Program-made: the position numbers and the translations under genes | Notes under the pieces: model-generated | Told to the model about the DNA's origin: nothing | Database searches by the model: none | What the model saw: only the letters and a program-made list of their open reading frames with translations | Source: Microbacteriaceae bacterium | GTDB lineage: Bacteria; Actinomycetota; Actinomycetes; Actinomycetales; Microbacteriaceae | NCBI GenBank assembly: GCA_009925875.1 | Contig: RFQD01000093.1 | Coordinates: 1-5,554 of the forward strand | DNA: 5,554 bases | Reading direction: 5' to 3' | Shown: positions 1 to 5,554 of the stretch, piece after piece | Numbering within the stretch: position 1 is the stretch's first letter | Layout: every line of letters begins with the position of its first letter

Positions 1-2
1 CT

Positions 3-416
3 CTGGCCCCTCTGCACCGCGAGGCGTTCGATGCCATCGAGGCCGGCGATTACGCGACCGCGGTGGCAAAGTATGAGCGCGCGCTGGTCGAGAATCCGCG
101 CGATCACATGGCACGAGCGGGACTCGCGCAAGTCTCGCTGCTTCATCGCCTGCAGGGGAAAACATTGGCAGACGTGCGCCGTGCGGCGGCCGCGCATCCA
201 CACGACCTCGCGTCGGCGCTCGACGTGGCAGACCTCGATGTCTCGGGCGGTCATATTGAGGATGCGTTCGAGAGGCTATTGGGATTTTTTGCCACCGCAA
301 GCGCGGACGAGCGCGACGTGATTCGCACAAGACTTCTCCAACTTTTCGAGGTCGTCGGCGTCACGGATTTACGTGTGAATGCGGCTCGGAGTCGTCTCTC
401 GTCGATGCTGTACTAG
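3..416 (+). CDS. YbbN/CnoX-like thioredoxin-TPR protein, C-terminal part (5' end outside window)
   Basis: The frame is open from the left edge (first full codon at position 3) to a TAG stop at 414-416, giving 137 residues. The fragment starts with LAPLHREAFDAIEAGDYATA and continues AVAKYERALVENP, a clear tetratricopeptide (TPR) helix pair. A second helical region (ARAGLAQVSLLHRL) follows, then a conserved tail with VADLDVSGGHIEDAFERLL and the closing block RTRLLQLFEVVG. This arrangement matches the C-terminal half of actinobacterial YbbN-type proteins, where an N-terminal thioredoxin fold (not visible here) is joined to TPRs. Family knowledge: E. coli YbbN (CnoX) is a cytoplasmic chaperedoxin that protects proteins from oxidative aggregation and hands them to chaperones. 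Its actinobacterial relatives are often annotated only as tetratricopeptide repeat proteins. It is convergent with the glucan operon and has no evident functional link to it. An in-frame GTG at 63 is internal, not a start. A TPR protein without the thioredoxin domain cannot be excluded. Confidence 0.8.
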   Translation: MAPLHREAFDAIEAGDYATAVAKYERALVENPRDHMARAGLAQVSLLHRLQGKTLADVRRAAAAHPHDLASALDVADLDVSGGHIEDAFERLLGFFATASADERDVIRTRLLQLFEVVGVTDLRVNAARSRLSSMLY

Positions 417-430
417 TTATCAGCGCGCGC

Positions 431-514
431 TCGGGGTGCATCCAGTCGGGTGCATCCAGTCGGCGTGAACTCACTCGGGTGAACTCAATCGGGTGAACTC
501 ACTCGGGTGCACCG
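431..514. repeat. Degenerate tandem array, about six 14-15 bp units
   Basis: Six head-to-tail units can be read directly. They are TCGGGGTGCATCCAG (431-445), TCGGGTGCATCCAG (446-459), TCGGCGTGAACTCAC (460-474), TCGGGTGAACTCAA (475-488), TCGGGTGAACTCAC (489-502) and a partial TCGGGTGCACCG (503-514). All share a TCGGG-TG head. Two subtypes differ in the second half, GCATCCAG versus GAACTCAM, which suggests stepwise duplication of neighbouring units. The unit length of 14 is not a multiple of three and the array lies outside genes, so it is not a coding repeat. The units are adjacent without unique spacers, so it is not a CRISPR array. It lies exactly between two convergent gene ends, suggesting a role in transcript ends, or simply replication slippage in a neutral spacer. 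Confidence 0.9.
434..457 (+). terminator. Candidate hairpin at the 3' end of the TPR-gene transcript (no U-tract)
   Basis: Two successive copies of GGGTGCATCC (434-443 and 448-457) are nearly self-complementary. In plus-strand RNA they can pair over ten positions, including two G-U wobbles, around an AGTC loop (444-447). On the other strand the same two positions become A-C mismatches, so the structure favours the transcript of the upstream plus-strand gene, which stops 17 bp earlier. No U-rich tract follows, so classical intrinsic termination is not supported. Actinobacteria are reported to use hairpins with poor U-tracts, which keeps a terminator or 3'-end-protecting role open. This is inference from pairing by eye; no folding energy was calculated. 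Confidence 0.4.
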
Positions 515-516
515 CG

Positions 517-528
517 GGGGTCAGCCCC
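517..528 (-). terminator. Weak hairpin just downstream of glgB
   Basis: Read on the minus strand, the sequence 5 bp beyond the glgB stop is GGGGCTGACCCC, a 4-bp GC stem around a CTGA loop. It is well placed for the end of the operon transcript but short, and it lacks a following T-run. The repeat array downstream could add further structure. It is a tentative termination or pausing site only. Confidence 0.2.
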
Positions 529-533
529 TCTCG

Positions 534-2759
534 TCACGCGAGCGAGCGGGCAGGCTGGGAGAGGTATGTGACGGACAATGGAGGCAACGTCAGTTGCGCG
601 CGCGCCGGAAGGTGATTCCAACTCTCGGCCATTGCCACCACGGTGCCTGAGGTGCCGACACCGGAGCCACCATATGACGGCGCGTCCGAGTTGAAGATCT
701 CCACCCATTCGCCTTCCCGCGGAAGACCCAACACAAAGTCATCGTGTCGGGTTCCTGAGAAGTTCGCGACAACCGCGAGTGCGTTACCCGCTCGGTCGTA
801 GCGCACAAACGAGACCACGTTGTGTGGTGCGTCGCCGCCATCAATCCAGTCAAAACCGGCGGGATCGCAGTCGAGTTCACTCAACTCGGGATGCTGCAGG
901 TAGAGGCGATTGAGGTCGTGAATCTCGAGGCCGATTCCCGCGTGCAACGGTTGGTCGTTCATCCACCAATCCAGACCACGGTCGCTTGACCATTCAGAAA
1001 GCTGACCGAATTCTTGGCCCATGAAGAGGAGCTTCTTGCCTGGATGCGCCCACATGAACGCCAGGTAGGCACGCAGGTTGGCGATTTTCTGCCAATGGTC
1101 ACCCGGCATCTTCGACACGAGCGATCCCTTACCGTGCACGACCTCGTCGTGACTGATGGGCAGGATGAAATTCTCGCTGAACTGGTAATCGAACGAAAAA
1201 GTGATGTCGCGGTGGTGGTATTCCCGATACAGGGGATCGGTCTGCATGTACTCGAGCGAGTCGTGCATCCATCCCATGTTCCATTTGAAGCCAAATCCGA
1301 GTCCGCCAAATTCGGTCGCGGCCGTCACGCCACCCCAGCTTGTTGACTCTTCGGCGGCCATGATGACACCGGGGTGAGTCTTGTAGACGGTCGCATTGAC
1401 CTCTTGCAGGAATGAGAGGGCCTCGAGATTTTCTCGGCCCCCGAACTGGTTGGCCTCCCACTCGCCGGCGTTGCGGCTGTAGTCGAGGTAGAGCATGCTC
1501 GCCACGGCGTCGACACGCAGCCCGTCGATGTGAAACTCCTCAATCCAATACAGAGCGTTGGCGACCAGAAAGTTTCGGACTTCGTTTCGACCGAAGTCAA
1601 AGATGTAGGTTCCCCAATCGGGGTGCTCGCCGCGTCGAGGATCCGGATGCTCATATAGCGGCTGCCCGTCGAAGCGGGCGAGCGCCCACTCATCTTTCGG
1701 AAAGTGCCCCGGTACCCAGTCGACGAGCACACCGATGCCCGCCTCGTGGAGTCGGTTGATGAGGTATTTGAGGTCATCGGGCGAGCCGAATCGCGCGGTC
1801 GGAGAGTAATACCCGGTCACTTGGTATCCCCATGACGGGCCATACGGGTGTTCGGCGAGTGGCATGAACTCGACGTGGGTGAACCCGAGGTAGTGCACGT
1901 GGCCGATAAGGTCGTCGGCCAGTTCACGGTACGAGAGCCCGGGACGCCACGAGCCGACGTGTAACTCGTAGATGGAGAGGGGAGACGCGTGGGGCTGATA
2001 CCGCGCACGCGCATCCATCCACGCGTCATCGGTCCACGTGAAGGTCGAGTGGGCGACGACGGAGCTTGTGTGCGGCGGACACTCTGTCTGACGTGCCATC
2101 GGGTCGGCGTGTTCGACCCAGTTGCCCGCGTGCGTTTGAATCGCAAACTTGTAGAGCTGGCCGACGGAAAGCTCGGGGACGAAGAGTTCCCACACGCCAC
2201 TCGCGCCAAGCGATCGCATGGCATGAGATTCGCCGTTCCACGAGTTGAAGTCGCCCACAACGCGAACGTTCCGCGCGTTCGGCGCCCACACAGCGAACGC
2301 AACCCCGCGCGTGGCGCCGGTCACGCCCGCGTGGTCGAGGTGCCGCGCGCCGAGTACCTCCCACAGGCGTTCGTGACGACCTTCGCGAATGAGGTGAAGA
2401 TCGAGCTCACCGAGTGTGGGCGCAAATCGGTAGGGATCATCAGCGATCCACATCTGACCGTCGTCGTAGGTCGTTTCGATTGTGTAATCCTGCAAGCCCA
2501 GCGTGTGAGCGCCTTCCCAGATTCCACCGACAACGTGTGCGAGTTCGATTCGAGCTCCGGATGACAGCACTGCGACAACTTCGCGGGCGAGTGGTCGGCG
2601 CGCACGAATGACAACGACCTCATCCGCCTTCTTTTTGGGCCCTGCAACTTCGACGCGATGTTGCCCGAGCACGTCGTGTGGGTTGTAGAAGCGACCCTCG
2701 GCAACAGCCCAGAGGACGTCGGCGTCAATCTGCGGCAGCGCCCACTTGTCGACGGTCAT
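534..2759 (-). CDS. glgB: 1,4-alpha-glucan branching enzyme GlgB (GH13)
   Basis: This is a complete 741-residue gene, a normal length for bacterial GlgB. The enzyme cuts alpha-1,4 chains and reattaches the piece as an alpha-1,6 branch, in the cytoplasm, to make glycogen-like glucan. Numbering is from the ATG at 2759. An N-terminal N1 beta-sandwich (about 10-110) is followed by a CBM48 module (about 130-240, with GVAFAVWAPNARNVRVVGDFNSWNG split around 152-175). The GH13 barrel (about 255-620) and an all-beta C-terminal domain (about 640-735) come next. Catalytic signatures are intact: DWVPGHF (region I, D347/H352), GLRVDAV (nucleophile D417), AAEES (acid/base E470) and SHDEVVHGK (transition-state Asp D538). 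The gene starts inside the glgE stop: ATG at 2757-2759 shares its A with TGA (junction TGATG). A GTG directly upstream (2760-2762) would give 742 residues and a GTGA overlap. No good Shine-Dalgarno is seen, so translation is probably coupled to glgE. It is the last gene of the operon. Confidence 0.97.
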   Translation of the reverse strand: MTVDKWALPQIDADVLWAVAEGRFYNPHDVLGQHRVEVAGPKKKADEVVVIRARRPLAREVVAVLSSGARIELAHVVGGIWEGAHTLGLQDYTIETTYDDGQMWIADDPYRFAPTLGELDLHLIREGRHERLWEVLGARHLDHAGVTGATRGVAFAVWAPNARNVRVVGDFNSWNGESHAMRSLGASGVWELFVPELSVGQLYKFAIQTHAGNWVEHADPMARQTECPPHTSSVVAHSTFTWTDDAWMDARARYQPHASPLSIYELHVGSWRPGLSYRELADDLIGHVHYLGFTHVEFMPLAEHPYGPSWGYQVTGYYSPTARFGSPDDLKYLINRLHEAGIGVLVDWVPGHFPKDEWALARFDGQPLYEHPDPRRGEHPDWGTYIFDFGRNEVRNFLVANALYWIEEFHIDGLRVDAVASMLYLDYSRNAGEWEANQFGGRENLEALSFLQEVNATVYKTHPGVIMAAEESTSWGGVTAATEFGGLGFGFKWNMGWMHDSLEYMQTDPLYREYHHRDITFSFDYQFSENFILPISHDEVVHGKGSLVSKMPGDHWQKIANLRAYLAFMWAHPGKKLLFMGQEFGQLSEWSSDRGLDWWMNDQPLHAGIGLEIHDLNRLYLQHPELSELDCDPAGFDWIDGGDAPHNVVSFVRYDRAGNALAVVANFSGTRHDDFVLGLPREGEWVEIFNSDAPSYGGSGVGTSGTVVAMAESWNHLPARAQLTLPPLSVTYLSQPARSLA

Positions 2760-4756
2760 CACAGCACCGTCGTCACGTGGAAAATGTGGGCGGGTTGAAC
2801 GAACGGATCGAGTCGAACAAAGTTATCGCGTCCCCAGTCAAACGTCGCTCCCGTGATGGCGTCGGTGACGATGAATCGTGCGTCGGCCGGCATCCCCAGT
2901 CGCGTGAGGTCGAGGCGCACCGTGGTTTCGCGCACGCTGTGTGGGTCGGTGTTGACAACGACGATGAGCGAATCCGCCTCGCCCGTGCCCGTAAACGCGC
3001 CGTCGAGGTGCTTGGTATAGACGAGCACGCTCTCGTCATCCGACCAGTGCACGTCGAGGTTGCGCAGTTGTTGCAGAGCGGGATGCGCGGCCCGCAGCGC
3101 GTTGAGTTGAGTCAGGTAGGGCGCGAGCGTGGTGCCGGCTGCCGCGTGCGCATCCCAATCGCGCGGTTTGTACTCGTACTTTTCGTTGTCGATGTATTCC
3201 TCGGCGCCCGGTCGCGCCACGCACTCGAAGAGTTCGAAACCGGCGTACACGCCCCACAGCGGTGCTGCGGTCGCGGCCAGTGTGGCTCGAATCCTGAATG
3301 CCGCGGGGCCACCGAATTGCAGGTATTCGGTGAGGATGTCGGGCGTGTTGACGAACAGGTTCGGTCGATACCACGCGGCCGTGTCGTGTGAAATCGACGA
3401 GAAAAACTCCTCGAGTTCCGGCTTGGTGTTGCGCCACGTGAAATACGAATACGACTGCTGAAAACCGATCTTGGCGAGTGTCTGCATCATCGCCGGACGA
3501 GTGAACGCTTCGGCCAAGAAAACGACATCCGGTCGCTCTGCATTCACCGTGTCAATCAGCCACTCCCAGAAATCGACGGGCTTGGTGTGCGGATTGTCGA
3601 CACGAAAAATGCGAATGCCCTTCGAAATCCACAGTCGCACGATGCGCAAGATTTCGTCGCGAATGCCCTGCGGGTCATTGTCGAAATTGAGCGGATAAAT
3701 ATCTTGGTATTTCTTCGGTGGGTTCTCCGCGTAGGCGATGGTGCCGTCGGGCAACGTGGTGAACCACTCGGGATGTTCCGTCACCCACGGGTGGTCGGGC
3801 GCTGCTTGCAGCGCGAGATCGAGAGCCACGTCGAGACCCACCTTGTTCGCGGCCTTCACAAACTTCTCAAAGTCAGCCATGGTGCCGAGGTCGGGATGCA
3901 CGGCATCGTGGCCACCGTCACTCGAGCCAATCGCCCACGGTGACCCGGGATCGCCCGGCCCCGGCGTCAGCGTGTTGTTGGGCCCTTTCCGTCCGATGCG
4001 CCCGATCGGATGAATCGGTGGTAGATACAGCACGTCGAAGCCCATGTCGGCAACTGCCGGAAGGCGCTTGGTGGCACTTGCAAACGTGCCCGACTTGTAG
4101 GTGCCGTCTTTGCCGACGACAGCCCCTTCGGAACGCGGGAAAAACTCGTACCAGCTGCCGACACCCGCGTGCCGGGGTTCGACGTGCAGCGCGAACTCGC
4201 TGGAGTGCGTGACCAGGCTGGCGATTGGGCGTTCGGTCAGGGCATCGCGCACGGCTGGGTCGTGTGCCGCCGCCACGCGCAGACTCGGACTCTCGGTGTC
4301 ATCACCCAGTGTTGCCACGAGTCGTGAGAAAAGTTCTCGCTCGGCGGGTGGCCGGTGTTCATCCGCGGCACCACGTTCGAAGAGTTGACGACCCTGAAGA
4401 AACACGAGATCAATGTCGATGCCAGCCGCAACTTTGATATCAGCGGCGTGGAGCCATGTCGCCGCGTCGTCTCCGAAGGCTTCGATTGCGAACGAGTAGT
4501 TTCCCGGTTCGGTGAGGTGAGCATCCGCCCACCACCGATCGGTACCGGGCGCTCGGAGGCGCATCGGGATGCGCGTGACATTGCCAGTGGGAGAGGTCAG
4601 CCGGAGTGCCGCACCGATGGCGTCGTGCCCCTCACGAAAAATCGTTGCCTCAAACGGCACGACTTCGCCGACGAAGGCTTTGGGGACCCAGGTCGTTCCG
4701 GGCAACGACGGTGACACATCCAGAATCGGAATCCGACCAATCAGCGCAGTGCCCAT
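2759..4756 (-). CDS. glgE: Alpha-1,4-glucan:maltose-1-phosphate maltosyltransferase GlgE (GH13_3)
   Basis: This complete 665-residue enzyme (numbered from the ATG at 4756) transfers maltosyl units from alpha-maltose-1-phosphate to the non-reducing end of alpha-1,4-glucans, releasing phosphate. It opens with GRIPILDVSPSLPG and FREGHDAIGA, the N-terminal beta domain characteristic of GlgE (about 6-185). The catalytic barrel follows from about WYEFFPRS (202-209). Nucleophile D387 lies in FRVDNPHTKP, acid/base E416 in FLAEAF and the third Asp D473 in NTPDILTEYL. Their spacing (29 and 86 residues) equals that of Streptomyces coelicolor GlgE as I recall it (D394, E423, D480). The block AENPPKKYQDIYP carries N345, K348 and Y350, which with N388 match the recalled phosphate-binding residues. 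This supports true GlgE activity rather than an amylase. A TTG at 4760-4762 would add two residues; the ATG is preferred. It lies 27 bp after glgX and overlaps glgB. No Shine-Dalgarno is evident upstream of its start. Confidence 0.97.
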   Translation of the reverse strand: MGTALIGRIPILDVSPSLPGTTWVPKAFVGEVVPFEATIFREGHDAIGAALRLTSPTGNVTRIPMRLRAPGTDRWWADAHLTEPGNYSFAIEAFGDDAATWLHAADIKVAAGIDIDLVFLQGRQLFERGAADEHRPPAERELFSRLVATLGDDTESPSLRVAAAHDPAVRDALTERPIASLVTHSSEFALHVEPRHAGVGSWYEFFPRSEGAVVGKDGTYKSGTFASATKRLPAVADMGFDVLYLPPIHPIGRIGRKGPNNTLTPGPGDPGSPWAIGSSDGGHDAVHPDLGTMADFEKFVKAANKVGLDVALDLALQAAPDHPWVTEHPEWFTTLPDGTIAYAENPPKKYQDIYPLNFDNDPQGIRDEILRIVRLWISKGIRIFRVDNPHTKPVDFWEWLIDTVNAERPDVVFLAEAFTRPAMMQTLAKIGFQQSYSYFTWRNTKPELEEFFSSISHDTAAWYRPNLFVNTPDILTEYLQFGGPAAFRIRATLAATAAPLWGVYAGFELFECVARPGAEEYIDNEKYEYKPRDWDAHAAAGTTLAPYLTQLNALRAAHPALQQLRNLDVHWSDDESVLVYTKHLDGAFTGTGEADSLIVVVNTDPHSVRETTVRLDLTRLGMPADARFIVTDAITGATFDWGRDNFVRLDPFVQPAHIFHVTTVL

Positions 4757-4783
4757 GCACAAAAACTAGTGCCAAATGAGGCG
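4757..4783 (-). promoter_or_regulatory. glgX-glgE spacer with possible -10 element for a leaderless glgE transcript
   Basis: The 27-bp gap has no GGAGG-like ribosome binding site. On the minus strand it contains TAGTTT (4768-4763), which fits the actinobacterial -10 pattern TANNNT. It ends six bases before the ATG at 4756, the spacing expected if transcription begins at the start codon itself. No convincing -35 hexamer is seen about 17 bp upstream, inside the end of glgX. GCAC (4772-4769) and GTGC (4760-4757) could also form a 4-bp stem over the same bases. The site is tentative; read-through from glgX is the simpler expectation. Confidence 0.25.
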
Positions 4784-5554
4784 TTATGGGGCGGCGATGT
4801 CTGGCGCCGAGAGCGCTCGGAACAACAGGATGCTGGTCCCCCCGAGCCGGATTCTCTCGCCGGAGCGGGTGATGTCACCGATTGCCATCTCGTCAGGGGG
4901 TCGAGAGAACCAGAGCGCCTCGAAACCGGTCACGTTGTCATCGACGGGTAGGACAACGTCGACCGCATGCTCGACTCCGTGAATGATTGTGAGGATGCGG
5001 CAGGGGACACCGTCTGTCGGACTGGTCCAGGCGAGATACTGCAGTGTGCGCGCTGATGCGGTGTCCCATTCTTCCTGACTCATGGTCGCACCGAAGGCGT
5101 TGAACCACTCCATGTGGTTTGCCTGTGGCACGTTCTCGCCCGCTCGACCAAACTCCTGGGGGCGCAGGGCGGGGAGGGTGCGACGCAGAGCAATGAGCTC
5201 TCGAGTGGCGCCGTGCATGTGTTTCTGCTCATCACTCCAGTCCCAGTCGACCCAAGTCAGAGGAGAGTCGTGGCAATACGCGTTGTTGTTTCCGTGTTGT
5301 GTGCGTCCCGATTCGTCCCCCGCGGTGAGTAACGGGATGCCCGCGCTCAGCAGCAGCGTGCCCATCAAGTTGCGCATCGTCACCTGGCGTTCGTGCGTCA
5401 CCTCGACGTCGTCGGTCGGACCTTCGACACCGTGGTTCCACGAGCGATTCTCGTTCGCGCCGTCGCGATTGTCTTCACCGTTGCCAATGTTGTGCTTGAC
5501 ATCGAAGCGCGTCAGATCGGCCAAGGTGAATCCGTCGTGAGCGGTGATGAAATT
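4784..5554 (-). CDS. glgX: Glycogen debranching enzyme GlgX/TreX, C-terminal part (5' end outside window)
   Basis: The frame is open from the right edge to a TAA stop (minus strand, 4786-4784), giving 256 residues, roughly the last third of a protein usually near 700 residues. Numbered from the edge, NFITAHDGFTLADL (1-14) contains the conserved catalytic-site Asp D7. It is followed by KHN (20-22), NGEDNRDG (25-32), SWNHGVEGPTDD (38-49) and GDESGRTQHGNNNAYC (79-94). This succession is diagnostic of the GlgX/isoamylase-type debranching enzymes of GH13, which hydrolyse alpha-1,6 branches in the cytoplasm. The last 80 or so residues form the beta-rich C-terminal domain. The nucleophile and acid/base residues lie outside the window. 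A TTG at 5522-5524 is internal; the frame and homology clearly continue past it. The gene leads into glgE after 27 bp, so the two are probably co-transcribed. In actinobacteria this enzyme often sits beside treY and treZ (then called TreX); whether that holds here cannot be seen. Confidence 0.95.
   Translation of the reverse strand, partial: NFITAHDGFTLADLTRFDVKHNIGNGEDNRDGANENRSWNHGVEGPTDDVEVTHERQVTMRNLMGTLLLSAGIPLLTAGDESGRTQHGNNNAYCHDSPLTWVDWDWSDEQKHMHGATRELIALRRTLPALRPQEFGRAGENVPQANHMEWFNAFGATMSQEEWDTASARTLQYLAWTSPTDGVPCRILTIIHGVEHAVDVVLPVDDNVTGFEALWFSRPPDEMAIGDITRSGERIRLGGTSILLFRALSAPDIAAP

Larger units (their letters stand above)
417..533. other. Convergent intergenic spacer filled by short repeats
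   Basis: This 117-bp spacer separates the TAG stop of the plus-strand TPR gene from the TGA stop of glgB, read on the minus strand. I see no coding potential in it. Most of it (431-514) is the tandem array described separately. The remainder is a GC-rich stretch (421-430, alternating GC) and a small inverted repeat near the glgB stop (517-528). There is no obvious T-run for a classical intrinsic terminator in either direction. Confidence 0.7.

Noticed and set aside
412..417. ACTAGT palindrome at the end of the TPR gene and again at 4765-4770 in the glgX-glgE gap
   Set aside because: Two copies of a six-base palindrome in unrelated contexts, one partly overlapping a stop codon, is compatible with chance. 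No longer shared flanking sequence is seen.
431..514. Possible CRISPR array
   Set aside because: The units are only 14-15 bp and directly adjacent, with no unique spacers between them, and no cas gene is present.
1989..2564. Plus-strand open frame of 191 codons antisense to the glgB N-terminal half
   Set aside because: It is a shadow frame produced by codon bias in glgB. There is no domain resemblance, and no promoter or ribosome binding site is apparent.
2678..3391. Long plus-strand open frame (237 codons) antisense to the glgE-glgB junction
   Set aside because: It lies wholly opposite two clearly conserved enzymes. Its composition is arginine-, valine- and glycine-rich, as expected from reading GC-rich codons backwards, and it shows no recognisable domain.
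5290..5320. Serine in the GDESGRTQ motif of GlgX, where many relatives have Phe or His
   Set aside because: This position varies among debranching enzymes (for example GDEH in E. coli GlgX as I recall), so the change alone does not indicate altered function.
5522..5524. TTG as the start of a short stand-alone gene for the right-edge frame
   Set aside because: The frame continues open to the window edge, and the extra codons encode NFITAHDGFT, the conserved catalytic-site motif of GlgX. The gene is therefore cut by the edge and does not start here.

Overview
The window looks like a piece of a high-GC Gram-positive (actinobacterial) chromosome, most likely from the Microbacteriaceae or a close relative. 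The basis is the GC-rich codon use (roughly 60% GC by eye), the presence of GlgE (a maltosyltransferase typical of actinobacteria), and the actinobacterial style of the YbbN/CnoX-like tail at the left edge. The taxonomic call is inference from protein resemblance, not from a search.

Layout: positions 3-416 (+ strand) hold the C-terminal 137 residues of a thioredoxin/TPR protein of the YbbN (CnoX) type, cut by the left edge. Positions 417-533 are a 117-bp spacer between convergent genes. It carries a degenerate tandem array of about 14-bp units (431-514) whose units can fold into hairpins. The rest of the window is a minus-strand alpha-glucan operon, transcribed right to left. It starts with the C-terminal 256 residues of a GlgX-type glycogen debranching enzyme (4784-5554, cut by the right edge). 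Next comes the complete maltosyltransferase glgE (2759-4756), and last the complete branching enzyme glgB (534-2759). The glgX-glgE gap is 27 bp; glgE and glgB overlap in a TGATG junction.

How the genes work together: GlgE extends alpha-1,4-glucan chains with maltosyl units from maltose-1-phosphate. GlgB introduces alpha-1,6 branches. GlgX removes short branches during turnover. The three make a compact module for building and trimming branched glucan. The usual suppliers of maltose-1-phosphate (TreS plus the maltokinase Pep2/Mak, or GlgC/GlgM) are not in the window. All key GH13 catalytic residues are present in GlgE and GlgB, and the one visible in the GlgX fragment is present too, so nothing looks broken.

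I see no undescribed system, mobile element, CRISPR array or RNA gene. The points most worth a second look are the hairpin-forming tandem array between the convergent genes, an apparent excess of the hexamer GGATGC/GCATCC across the window, and a possible leaderless start for glgE.
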